A stretch of DNA of 64,000 nt from Ascaphus truei. Lineage: Eukaryota; Chordata; Amphibia; Anura; Ascaphidae. Under the pieces are notes generated by a model. It did not search any database and had not been told where the DNA came from. It saw only the letters and a program-made list of their open reading frames with translations. Positions within the stretch are counted from its first letter, which is position 1. Each line of letters opens with the position of its first letter. The stretch is taken from contig WSYH01000857.1 in assembly GCA_036426205.1 (NCBI GenBank), forward strand, positions 54,312 through 118,311, read 5' to 3'. The translations under genes and the position numbers were made by a program. This document shows positions 10,441-20,258 of this stretch, one piece after another.

Positions 10441-11350
10441 TAGGGCTTTGTCACAGAGTGCTCACCATAAACAAGGCGGGACCGCAAGGCTGAGGTGGGG
10501 ATATTGATAGCCACCGACCAAAAACCGAGCAGACACATCCGGAGTGCAGAGTGGTGGTCATGTAGCCGGGTCAGAGTAGGAGAGGTCAGATTGGTCGAGG
10601 TACTTGTCGTGGTCAAGGAGTGGAGAGATTGGATATTCGTTGATGCGGTGCCGGGGTCCAGGGGTAGAGAGAGTAGAATAGTCTCGTCCATAGCTGTTGT
10701 CCAGGGGTCAGAGAAGTCAAGAGTCTGGGTGCAAGCTGAGGTCAAAATACACAAAGCAAAACAAGACAAGGCAAGGCAACAGGGAGCTGGAGGTAAGCAC
10801 ACAAATTACTGCTGCGGCCGAGTTTATTTGAGCATTTGCCCGTTCTCGGCCTCAGCAGTAACCTGGCGCGCGCCGGAGGGTGCCGGGCGCGCGCCGAAGC
10901 CGCGGAGGAGCACCCTCCGATCGGGGCTTTCTCCCTCCCGCTGCCGGGTCCACCGGGTCCCCCGGAACCCCCTGTCGCCGTCCCCCACATCGCGGGACAC
11001 CAGGGCTCCCTCGGGGAGCCCTGGACGCGCGTGCAGGGGGCGCAGGCACTCGATGACGCGCGGCACGCCGAGGGAGTGCGGCTAGCATGCCGGGGCATCC
11101 CCCGGCTTGCGGAGCTAGCCGCACTCAAATAAAATGTGCCGCCTCTGTATAACAAATTTATGCTCAACCAATTTGCTAAGGGGCTGGTTGAGCATATAAA
11201 GCACAGAGAGCCAATGGGGAGGCTGCAGGGAGTGAGCATCATAGGTATGCTGTGTACAGATAGACAGGGGTGGAATCAGTAGCAGCTGTGGGATAATGGA
11301 TTGCATTAACCCCTTGAGTGCCTGTGTCCACGCGACGTCTGCTTGCAGTC
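10441..11350. other. GC-rich repeat-like region with inverted repeat
   Basis: GC content rises sharply at 10,860-11,130. A perfect 13-bp inverted repeat GAGTGCGGCTAGC lies at 11,074-11,086 and 11,114-11,126. Several overlapping frames on both strands have biased Pro/Arg/Ala composition and no domain. The Harbinger element at 11,354 inserted into this unit, which may resume at 17,761. It is probably another repeat, type unknown. Confidence 0.4.
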
Positions 11351-11353
11351 AAA

Positions 11354-11372
11354 GGGCCTCATGCAGTAAGCG
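11354..11372 (+). repeat. Left terminal inverted repeat of Harbinger
   Basis: GGGCCTCATGCAGTAAGCG, preceded by the AAA target duplication. It matches the right end exactly in inverted orientation for 19 bases. Confidence 0.93.
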
Positions 11373-11610
11373 ACGATTATGTGAAATCGGCAAGCTTATC
11401 GATTAGTCATGTTATTGGCGTTTTTCCCTCTCCGTATGCAGTAAGTGCCGAATACATTCAAAATCAAGCCGAAAACAAATCCGCCCACTCTCACGATGAT
11501 GAGCCGATCACACACAGGTGTATCGGCGTGCGTGGCGGGGTGCTGTTAGGTTGCACAATCACAAATCTTGCTGAATCAGGCGAAACAAGCATGTTTTTGA
11601 TTGCGCGCCA

Positions 11611-11620
11611 TATTTAAAGG
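11611..11620 (+). promoter_or_regulatory. TATA-like box upstream of the Myb/SANT-like gene
   Basis: TATTTAAAGG lies 227 bases upstream of the ATG at 11,847. The same TATTTAAAGG word lies upstream of the transposase start on the minus strand (16,459-16,468), suggesting shared promoter design. Confidence 0.4.
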
Positions 11621-11846
11621 CAACGTGTACTGCTAATCATTCTCTGTGTTGTTGGGAGTGAGAGAGAGAGAGAGACGCACAGAGCTGGACGATTGAAGAT
11701 TTGCATATTGACTGAGAGACTTGTTGTGTATTGGGTGAGCTTTGTCCTTTGTTGTTTTGTTTACATCTTTGTCTTGTTTTATATGTGGAAGTGGGTCGTG
11801 TGATTGCCTGTACATTTCTTGTCTGTTTTTTGTGAGTGCTGGAAGT

Positions 11847-14800
11847 ATGCCCGCAAAGCGTGGGAAGAGTGATGCTGGTGGGAGTGGGAGTGCTACTCGT
11901 GGGAGTACGCGTCGGAGTGAACGTACTGTTCAGGGGAGTGATGTTGCTGGTGCACCGAGTGGTGTTGCTGGGAGTGGGAGTGCTGTTGCTGGGAGTGGGA
12001 GTGCTGTTGCTGGGAGTGGGAGTGCTGGTGCTGCGAGTGTTGTTGCTGGGAGTGGGAGTGCTGTTGTTGGGAGTGGGAGTGCTGTTGTTGGGAGTGGGAG
12101 TGCTGTTGCTGTGAGTGGGAGTGCTGGTGCTGGGAGTGCTGGTGCTAGGAGTGTGAGTGCTGGTGCTAGGAGTGTGAGTGCTGGTGCTAGGAGTGGGAGT
12201 GCTGGTGCTAGGAGTGGGAGTGCTGGTGCTGGGAGTGCTGCTGGTGGCGCAGTTGCTGATGGGGTGTCTGGTGGTGGCGTGCTTGCTGGTGGCCAGCTTT
12301 TGGAGGCTCTTCCATTGGAAGAAGGAGAGTCCAGTCAGCACCAGCCAAGCTCTGACCCTAAACCTGCTCGGAAAAAACGTGTGGAGAAGCCACGTAATCC
12401 TCGCTTCAATGACCAGGAAAATAGGGCTCTTGTCACTGGCATTCTGGAGCACTATGACAGTCTCTATGGACATTTAGTAGGTAAGTGTAACTTTACATTT
12501 ATTATTCAAATACATGTGATCCTAGGTCATCTGAGTTTTGTTCATATGCAAATATGGGTACACAATATCTTTCTATGTTCATTAGTGTGGAAACACAGCT
12601 TTTTATCATGCCTTACAAGGACAAATAAACACAGGCGGTCAATTTGCCAGAACTGCATACAATATGAATGCAACCTTGCTTACATGTATAGGTTTAGTAG
12701 TGAATGCTCATGTGCTTCACATATTACACATAAAACAGCATGTTTGCTATCTCTTGGAACAGCTAGCAGTGTAGGAAACTGGTGCTTATATTATTATTAA
12801 TTTACCTCATATCTTTTATATGTTTTTCAAGGGCGGACAAGTGCAGCAAGCAAAAAAGAAATGTGGGACACAATAGTCATTGGTGTCAATGCCTGTGGGA
12901 ATAGTGTCAGGGACAAGTATCATTGTCGGAAAAGATTTGATGATATTAGGTCCAAATTGAAAAAGAAAATACAAGACCAACGCGTGCATGCTACTGGCAC
13001 TGGAGGTGGGCCCACACCACAACGTCTCATATTGACTCCATTGGAGGAGCTGCTTCGGCCAAAATTACTTACCGTCGTCGTGGAAGGCTTGGCTGGTGAC
13101 CGTGACATTGGAATTTATCCGTCACAATTTCCAGCAGGTGATAAATATTACTGTACTAGGCGTGTCGTTGCTTACAGTTATTTTGCATATTTACACTGCT
13201 TTTTATACTGTCTTCACAATATAAGCATACCTGCATCTATATATGTATATGTCTGATTCTGTATATATATATATCAAAATAGACATATATGTAGTAGTCC
13301 TACTAAAAGCAGTAACTAATATAGCACGTGCCATTGCGTGCTCATTTACATGTGAATTCCCAAAATGCATAGCTGCAGTGGAAGCAATTGATGGTGGGCG
13401 AAGATGGGGAACAACAGGGTAGTACACATGTGTAACACATGTTCATGAGAAATTATTAGTAGCTACAGGTACAGAACAGAAATATGTATCATATTATTGT
13501 GTATTTTATTGATTTTACTCCGACAAACATGACATTACTGCCTATTTTAAGCATGCATCAAAGAAATTGCATGTAACGGCCTACAAACATCACTGGCACT
13601 AACACATCTATAGTTGCTTATGAAAAGGTCCATTTTTGCTTTATGTCATATACAGACAGCATAATGAGGCACACGTATCATATGTTATGTCATTGTTTTC
13701 ATAACTTAAACACTGCAGATGACTACTTAGCTCATCTACCATTGTGTTAAAGCAGCTGCAATTAATATCTCATCACAGCATACACTTCAACAGAGGGGGT
13801 GGGGTTCAGCACACACACTAATTACAGCCTCATTTCACGGTCAACTTAGTTCACACCATTTGCACCTGTTTCAAGTCATTGAAAGGTGTGGCTGATTAGG
13901 CTTTTTGGGGAAGGGAATACCTTTCTTACAACCTGAATAGCACAACTGAAGTTAATCACACTCATTTGAAAGCTTAACTCTAGCTACTAAATGCCCCAAC
14001 AACTCATTACTTATCAAAGCGTACGTCACACATTAGTTCACTCATATCTATAGTTGAACTACTATCAAAGACACATTATCACACACTGCATGTGTTGTCT
14101 TGTTGAGTCACAGCCACATTCAGGTGTGCCACATCTTCGATTAATGTACCACACATATCCTCTACCAAAAACAACACTTTTTGCAATATGACCACCTTCA
14201 TGATAACCATTGTGAATGGTCATCTCATGATAGTTATGTACATTATGATACTGATATCACTACACAACATATGATTTTTATGTACTCATTTAATCTATTT
14301 ATCCTCACGCATTACTGCAGAAACATAGTATGTTGTATGTTAGGGAACTCAAAAATTCTAAGTACACAGGCATGTACAGTGTTATTACAACTATTTATGT
14401 TCACTTTCACACACATTTTCGGTAAAGGAACTGATGTTGTTAGTTAATCATAAATACAGAACATACAATAAGTGTTTGTTCAATATTTACACATGTAAAT
14501 GTAAAACTTATGTTATTGTTATATATAGTTGCCCCTGAAGGACATGTGTCACCTGAGATGGAACAAGTGTCTTCACCTGGGTCAGCCAGCTCAACACTAC
14601 TAGAAGGTGAGTGTATCATTTGCTGGCCATATAATATGTGCTCTTCTATATGTTATGTTGTCATGTGCATTATTTGTTTTGCACATCTTCTTTAAATAGG
14701 ATTACTTAGTGTCAGTGAAAATTAAGTGTAAGGCAACATGTATTGTGTTAGTGATGTTAATTATCATGTAGGACTTCTGAGTTTAGAGCAACTTTTCATT

Positions 14801-15088
14801 CATTCATATTTCATACTGAGTCCAAACATTATTCGTAAGTCAAGGTAGTTTTTAATGAGGTTATAAAACGTATGCTAACATGTTAGGTGTTACTTAGGAC
14901 ACAGTACAATTACATAGTAACACAGCATACATTAACATGCCATTTAATAATGTGTACATTTCTTTTTAGAACATCATGGTGATGAGGATGATGAGTATGA
15001 TGAGGATGACGCCACAGAAGAGACTGAAATACAATCATGTGACCATGAAGAGGTGCCAATAGAAACTGTTGTACCGCCAAATCCGTAG
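11847..15088 (+). CDS. Harbinger Myb/SANT-like DNA-binding protein, four exons
   Basis: Exons 11,847-12,480, 12,832-13,137, 14,529-14,606 and 14,970-15,088 join into one 378-residue frame. Every intron has GT-AG ends and falls in phase 1. Residues about 10-140 are a repetitive Gly/Ser/Ala region from a minisatellite. A basic patch (ARKKRVEKPRNPRF) leads into a Myb/SANT-like domain at about 186-258, with EHYDSLYG, KKEMW and CRKRFDDIRSKLKKK typical of Harbinger partner proteins. The C-terminus is acidic (DEDDEYDEDD). Such proteins bind subterminal DNA and help bring the transposase to the nucleus. The ATG at 11,847 is chosen because the frame upstream lacks family features. It converges with the transposase gene, 127 bp apart. 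Confidence 0.88.
11870..12245 (+). repeat. Coding minisatellite in the Myb/SANT-like gene
   Basis: Imperfect units built on GGGAGTGGGAGTGCTGTTGCT repeat through exon 1 and encode GSGSA- and GARSVSA-like peptides. Because the unit lengths are multiples of three, the frame stays open. The antisense frame across it is an artefact. Confidence 0.9.
13138..14528 (+). other. Second intron of the Myb/SANT-like gene
   Basis: A 1,391-bp AT-rich intron from GTGATA to TATATATAG. It contains a TA-rich tract near 13,260 and short chance frames only. Confidence 0.75.
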
Positions 15089-15215
15089 TACTAGGAACAG
15101 GAACATATGAGTTTGTACTAGTACACGAAAAAAAGAATTGAATGAGTTCTGTGTGTCTGCCCACACTGGGGTGTCATTTTTCAGCAGTACATGGGTGGGA
15201 TGCTGTTACCAGACA

Positions 15216-16419
15216 TCAGCAAAGGTCTGACTGTACATTGTGCCTGAGTGCAACATTGTGCAAAATGCAACAGGCAAGGATAATATCAGACACTTTTTGA
15301 GGCTTGTATAGAAGAGCCCCACCAGTTCTGTCCAGACACCTAAACCTGGTCTTGAGTAGGCCAAATGTCCTCTCTATAACAGATCTTGTAGATATATGGG
15401 CTGCATTGTACCTCTCCTCTGCTTCAGTTTGAGGGTTTAGCACCGGAGTCAAGAGCCACGGCCTAATTCCGTATCCTGAGTCACCTATAATGAATGGAGC
15501 ACACATAAGCTGACATTAGTGATCAAATTGTACAATGCCAACATTCCTAAATCAACATGTGTTTTGTGTTAGAACATGTAAATATGTACTCACCCAGCAG
15601 CCAACCAGGTTCAAAATGTCCCTCTTCGAACGCATGGAAGACTGAAGAGTTCCTCAGGATAGAGGAATCGTGACTGGAACCAGGGAACTTGGGTACCACA
15701 TGCATTATCCTCATCGTGGCATCACATACCACCTGTACATTGAGTGAATGGTAGTGCTTCCGATTGCGGTACACATGCTCACTCTGACTAGGTGCAATCA
15801 AAGCAACATGTGTGCAATCGATTGCACCCAGCACAGATGGTATCCCTGCTATATTATAAAAGCCAGTCCTGACTTCCAGCCACTCTGTTGCCTCTGTAGG
15901 AAAATGAATATAATTCCTAGCGCGTCTATTGAGTGCATAGAGAAACTGGGTCAAGGCCCGCGAGAATGTAGATTGCGAGACCCCGCCCACTATGCCCACA
16001 GTTGTCTGGTATGACGCGGAAGCAAGATAATGTAATGAGCACAGCATTTTAACAAGCCCAGGGACTGCACGACCTCTGGCTGTGAAAAAATCTAAATCCC
16101 CCCTTATCTCCTCATAAAGAGCTAAGATTGCTGCTGAACTCAAACGATAGCGACTTACAATCTCCTCCTCACTCATCCCATCTAACAGGGTTCTCTCCCT
16201 GTACAGACGCGGACGAGGCACAAGTTGTCTCCTCTGTCTTCTCCTCTGATCTCCTGTCCCTCTACCTGTCCCTCGGCCTGTCCCTCTCCCTGTCCCTGTC
16301 GTATCCGCGTCACTGTCACTGTCCCTCGGTGTGTCCCTACCTTGCCCTATATCATTCTCTTGATCAGCAAGCATGTCATAGAAAAGAATGTTCCTGCGTC
16401 TCCTAAACATTCGCAACAT
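15216..16419 (-). CDS. PIF/Harbinger DDE transposase (HARBI1-like nuclease), two exons
   Basis: Exon 1 is 16,419-15,594 and exon 2 is 15,484-15,216, separated by a 109-bp GT-AG intron. The 364-residue product reads without stops. It has an Arg/Gly/Thr-rich N-terminus (RGTGRGTG repeats, about 44-56), a helical region with SEEEIVSRYRLS, and the DDE_4-type nuclease domain. The catalytic residues are all present: Asp201 in AIDCTHV, Asp251 in GSSHDSS and Glu313 in RSVIERTFG. The splice site restores the conserved LLGDSGY motif across the junction. The protein cuts and rejoins the element at its ends together with the Myb/SANT-like partner. Length and motifs match intact HARBI1-family proteins. Confidence 0.93.
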
Positions 16420-16458
16420 TTTGAAATGAGTAGCTGTGAATGAGCAGGTAATGTGCGT

Positions 16459-16492
16459 CCTTTAAATAGGTATGTGATGATGTCACGTGACA
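16459..16492 (-). promoter_or_regulatory. Transposase promoter: TATA-like box and TGTCACGTGACA palindrome
   Basis: On the minus strand TATTTAAAGG lies about 40 bases upstream of the ATG. A 12-bp palindrome TGTCACGTGACA (16,481-16,492), overlapping CRE-like TGATGTCA, lies just upstream. The arrangement resembles the promoter cores of elements A-D. Activity is inferred. Confidence 0.45.
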
Positions 16493-17738
16493 TAGTAAAA
16501 TGCAAGGTGTTACATTAACATAATAAAGTACTTCTGTGGCAAGCTGTGTGCACTTGTTGTTCTAAGTATTTGTTGTGTGTATTCTGCAGGGAATGATGAT
16601 ATTTGGCAATGATGTGACGTGAAGCTTTGTACAAAGATTGCTTGCAAATAAATAGTTGCATGTGCAATGCATGTAACACTTGTGAACGCAAGAGTCAGTC
16701 ATGTAATGAGACAAAAAGGCTGAGATTGACGTGGGAAAAGTTTTGTGTAACATGTGTAATTATCCATGTTATTGTGACATGTTGGCAACAATGAATAGTC
16801 GTGTGCATATGCATGCATTTGTGTAAGGAGGATAGTTGCTATAGAATGAGTTTACAAGGTGTCCCAATGATGAATTACTGTACATGTGTGTATAAGTTAG
16901 GTTGAAGTGCTTGTAATGCAACGGTTACAATGTAAACATGCAATGTGATTGAGCGTCCAATAAGTGACGTCATGAAAATAGGGAGGACCCAAAAGTATAT
17001 GTAAACATGAGAAGACAGATGTACATGAACGTTTAAAGATGCGTGTCACATTACAAGCATTGTGTAATGTAAAGGAAGATGAATATACTGTGTATGTGTG
17101 ACATGTGTGACATGTGTAACATCATGTAAATAATTGTCGCTGAGTTGAGTAAAATGTGTGATATGATGTGAGGTTCTCCTTTAAGAGTTGAGTATAGTAT
17201 TTTCCCTTGCCACATCATCACATGATGAGTAATGTGACCCGCAAATGCTGAAAACATGTAAAAGTCGAATGTTATGCAAATAAGACACATCAGCTGTGAC
17301 ACAATGCAGGGAATGCCCCCACACTGTAATGCAAATCCCCCTTGTATTGTGAGCAATGAAACGTAAACAGTACTATACTGTTATACGTCCCCGCTCCATT
17401 GACTTCCATTGATGTACAGAAGATTTTTTTTTTCTAAGTGCCGTTCCGGCAGCCTTAGCGATCGTTCTCCCGTCCAAAATGCCAACTTTAGTTGGCGGGA
17501 GAAATCGGCCATAACATCTCAATTTCGTAGTGCCGATCAGCCCCGATAAGCTGTTTTTTTTTGTTGAATCCAGCCGATTTAAAAAAGTGGCGATCAGTGT
17601 CGAAAACAGGCTTATCGGCAGGCGACTGGCCATAACCAAATTATCGGCTCCGAAACCTGGCGATATGAAGCACTTATCGGCGCTTACTGAATCTCAAACC
17701 CAATTTTGGCTATAACATGGCCATATTTCCCTTATCAA
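16493..17738. other. Right subterminal region of Harbinger
   Basis: No coding sequence. From about 17,440 it becomes rich in ATCGGC/GCCGAT-like words, and an internal end-like GGCGCTTACTGAATCTC lies at 17,680-17,696. Similar words fill 5,410-5,670 at the end of element A, so these may be binding sites for the Myb/SANT-like protein or transposase. Confidence 0.5.
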
Positions 17739-17757
17739 CGCTTACTGCATGAGGCCC
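17739..17757 (-). repeat. Right terminal inverted repeat of Harbinger
   Basis: Exact inverted copy of the left terminus, followed by AAA at 17,758-17,760. Confidence 0.93.
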
Positions 17758-17760
17758 AAA

Positions 17761-18190
17761 GTGTGCTGTGCACTGCCCATATTGTCACGGAGGTGGAGCC
17801 TGCTGGCGGTCCCTGCTGTGTTTCTCTTCCTAGGGGCGTGGCACCTGTATGCAGGTTGCGGCTTATGTGCATCACCCGTGATGTCGAGGGATGAATCATG
17901 GGGGCGGAGCCTGGACACAATGCCTGTGGTGTCTTCCCTTCTAGTAAGGCAGCGCCTGGGCGCAGGTTGTGACTGACGTGCGTCACAAGATGCGTAACGG
18001 GGCGGGGCCTCACGCCAATCCTCTCAGACTTAACATGAAACTGCACTGACGGGAACAGGTACAAGACAAAGGTAGAACGGGCAGGTTTACCGTGTGCAGA
18101 CACTGAAAATCAGTCCGGACAGTATCCGCATACGGCGGTGACACCTCCGCCCGAGCTCCCACGCTCCCTTGCTCCAGCCAGTGAGTAAGC
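17761..18190. other. GC-rich repeat-like region right of Harbinger
   Basis: Contains repeated GGGGCGGGGCC/GGGGCGGAGCC-like words and TGTCACGG. It probably continues the unit interrupted by Harbinger at 11,350. No gene seen. Confidence 0.35.
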
Positions 18191-18196
18191 GTGTCA

Positions 18197-18255
18197 GGTG
18201 ACCTCAACGCGTTTCAGAACAATATCCTTCGTCAGGAGTCATGTCAGAGGTCACC
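18197..18255 (-). ncRNA. Hammerhead-ribozyme-like motif at PLE copy b
   Basis: On the minus strand a perfect 9-bp outer stem (GGTGACCTC 18,247-18,255 with GAGGTCACC 18,197-18,205) encloses CTGACGA, a weak stem II, GAAA and the self-complementary ACGCGT. This order matches a type I hammerhead with minimal stem III, as known in Penelope-like elements. Stem II (AGGA/UUCU) is imperfect, so activity is uncertain. Confidence 0.5.
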
Positions 18256-18510
18256 CAAACAATGAAATTATTGCTGAAAGCCCTGGTGTCCAATTAGAAT
18301 AAAAAAAGTACAAAATAGCCTTCTATATAATGATACATGGGTGATACTGTACTATAATTTATAAACAACACTTTACCCATGTAAGGCAAAACATAAGCCT
18401 AAAAAATACATACAAAATATAACAAGGATAAAAACATATATGAAGCAATAAAACAATAAAATGCAAACTCTATTGGCAAAAAGCAGGTAACATATTCTAT
18501 CTAAGGAAAG

Positions 18511-19054
18511 GTGTAAGTTCAATTAATTCGTTAAAATCTTTGGGGTACTTTGAATCAAAGGTATAAATACAATATTGTTCTCTCTTTAATAAAAAGAGAT
18601 CTCTATTACCTTGTATCAAAGTCTGTGGAACACATTTAATACCATAAACCTAATAGAACTAGAATAACAATTATGTATAGCCTTAATATATTTTAATAAG
18701 GGAGTGAGAGGCTGTCCCTTTTCTAAAAGCTTAGGGATATTTTTAACATTTCTTATGTGCTCCAATATTTTTAGTTTAAAAGGTGTAAGTTCAATTAATT
18801 CGTTAAAATCTTTGGGGTACTTTGAATTAAAGGTATAAATCCAATATTGTTCTCTCTATAATGAAAACAGATCTCTATTACCTTGTCTCAAAGTCTGTGG
18901 TACACATTCAATACCCATAAACCTAATAGAACTAGGATCACAATTATGTATAGCCTTAATATATTTTAATAAGGGAGTGAGAGGCTGTCCCTTTTCTAAA
19001 AGCTTAGGGATATTTTTAACATTTCTTTTGTGCTCCAACATTTTTAGTTTAAAT
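18511..19054 (-). repeat. 272-bp tandem duplication inside PLE copy b
   Basis: GTGTAAGTTCAATTAATTCG begins both units, at 18,511 and 18,783. The two units are near-identical, differing by scattered substitutions, and both encode the C-terminal part of the PLE endonuclease protein. This is a direct duplication, not a separate insertion. Confidence 0.85.
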
Positions 19055-19164
19055 GCCCTTTTAGTTTTTCCAATGTACTGTAAGTTGCAATGACACTGTA
19101 GTACATAAACTACAAGAATAGTCATACAATTAATAACATTTTTTACCTTAAATGTTATATTTGT
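18783..19164 (-). pseudogene. PLE copy b, GIY-YIG endonuclease region
   Basis: The minus-strand frame contains VVYVLQCHC, then LQYIGKTKRAF and an EHKRN helix, the GIY-YIG nuclease core of Penelope-like proteins. The frame stops early after GNRDLF, short of the usual C-terminus, which is still recognisable in another frame. Upstream coding is separated by the 1.09 kb insertion at 19,165-20,252. The nuclease nicks target DNA for retrotransposition in intact elements. Confidence 0.8.
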
Positions 19165-20252
19165 GTAGCCCTGGTTCCTATCGAACACAGGCCACTACCA
19201 TATGCTGTATAACCTGTAGGCTCACAGGGCCAAGCCTCTGCCACGGAGAGCCTGGGGTGTTCACAATACTGATAACTTGGTGCAGCGCCTCCACCTGCGA
19301 CAGCTTCCGCCCTAGGGGAAGTGGGTCTTCACAGGAACTTATGTACATGAACACACACACAGCAATATACCTTTACCAATATGCTTTACTTGTAGCAGCC
19401 ATCAGGTTAGTCAACAGATGTCCCTCCCTAGAGGAGACACTACTACCAGCGTCCTTCTGAACTCTCACTCTCCCTCTCCCTTCACCGGGTGATCTCACCC
19501 CGTGTCCAGTTCCCTCTTGGAATACGTTCCTCCACCCCCAAGTGAGTCAGTGGATGTATAAGTGTGTGACTGCACAGCCACCGTGTCCCGGAGTGAATAA
19601 TGGTACCGTTGGTGCACTTGGAGTTTACCTGCCGGGCACTCCGGTACCCGGTTCTGCAACTATCTTAACAAAGGATCGGCGTGGGCGTAGATGACGTCAC
19701 CCGTAGGTGTCCGGGGCGATCCTACCCAGACACGCTGCAACTTAGTAGCGGGGCTTGATCCCAGGCCTCCCGCTGATTTAGAACTGTCCCGGTAGTGATC
19801 GTGTCACAGTAAGGGGATCCAGAACCTGACTATGGCCAGTCCCTAGCTCAGCTGCACACTACTGGGGCTCAGGGCTCAGGGGCGGACTGCCTCCCTACAC
19901 CGGAGTTCCTTCTCCTTCCTCCGACAGCTTGCTCTGACCCTCGTGCGCCCCACCACTTCCTTTTCCTCCCTCTCCGCATACCTGATTGGTTCTGGCGCGT
20001 CACGGGGGACCGCGGGGGCTGCTGGGACTCGTAGTCCCCTAACTCCCCTCCTCCCTGAGCTCTCCTCCTTCGCGGGCTTTGTTATCCTGCTCTGCACATG
20101 CGCAACCTCCTGCCGGACCAAGTCTGCGCCGGCGCCAACCTAAACATGGCGGCTCCCTCTACGCGGAACCTCCATTATCGGAGCGTTACCTAGGTGCAAC
20201 ATCTCCCACCCCACAACAACAATTGGGGGGAAGAAAACGGGGTCCCGGCTAC
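19165..20252. mobile_element. 1.09 kb GTA...TAC-ended non-coding element, copy 2
   Basis: Starts GTAGCC, ends GGCTAC, flanked by ATTTGT (19,159-19,164) and ATCTGT (20,253-20,258). It splits PLE copy b between its cysteine-rich segment and the GIY-YIG motif. It is related to 6,174-7,249 but has a longer GC-rich 3' half. No coding capacity is recognised. Confidence 0.6.
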
Positions 20253-20258
20253 ATCTGT

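Larger units (their letters stand above)
11354..17757. mobile_element. Autonomous PIF/Harbinger DNA transposon, apparently intact
   Basis: The 6,404-bp element has perfect 19-bp terminal inverted repeats (GGGCCTCATGCAGTAAGCG) and a 3-bp AAA duplication at 11,351-11,353 and 17,758-17,760. It carries the two genes expected of the superfamily in convergent orientation: a Myb/SANT-like DNA-binding protein (11,847-15,088, +) and a DDE transposase (15,216-16,419, -). Both read through without stops once introns are removed. Harbinger elements need both proteins for transposition. The intact state suggests recent activity. Confidence 0.93.

Noticed and set aside
10495..11132. Several overlapping frames up to 196 codons
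   Set aside because: High GC content opens frames on both strands; none has a recognisable motif and they contradict each other.
11637..12473. 278-codon Ser/Thr/Pro frame on the minus strand
   Set aside because: It is the antisense of the minisatellite in the Myb/SANT-like exon; its repetitive composition follows from the repeat.
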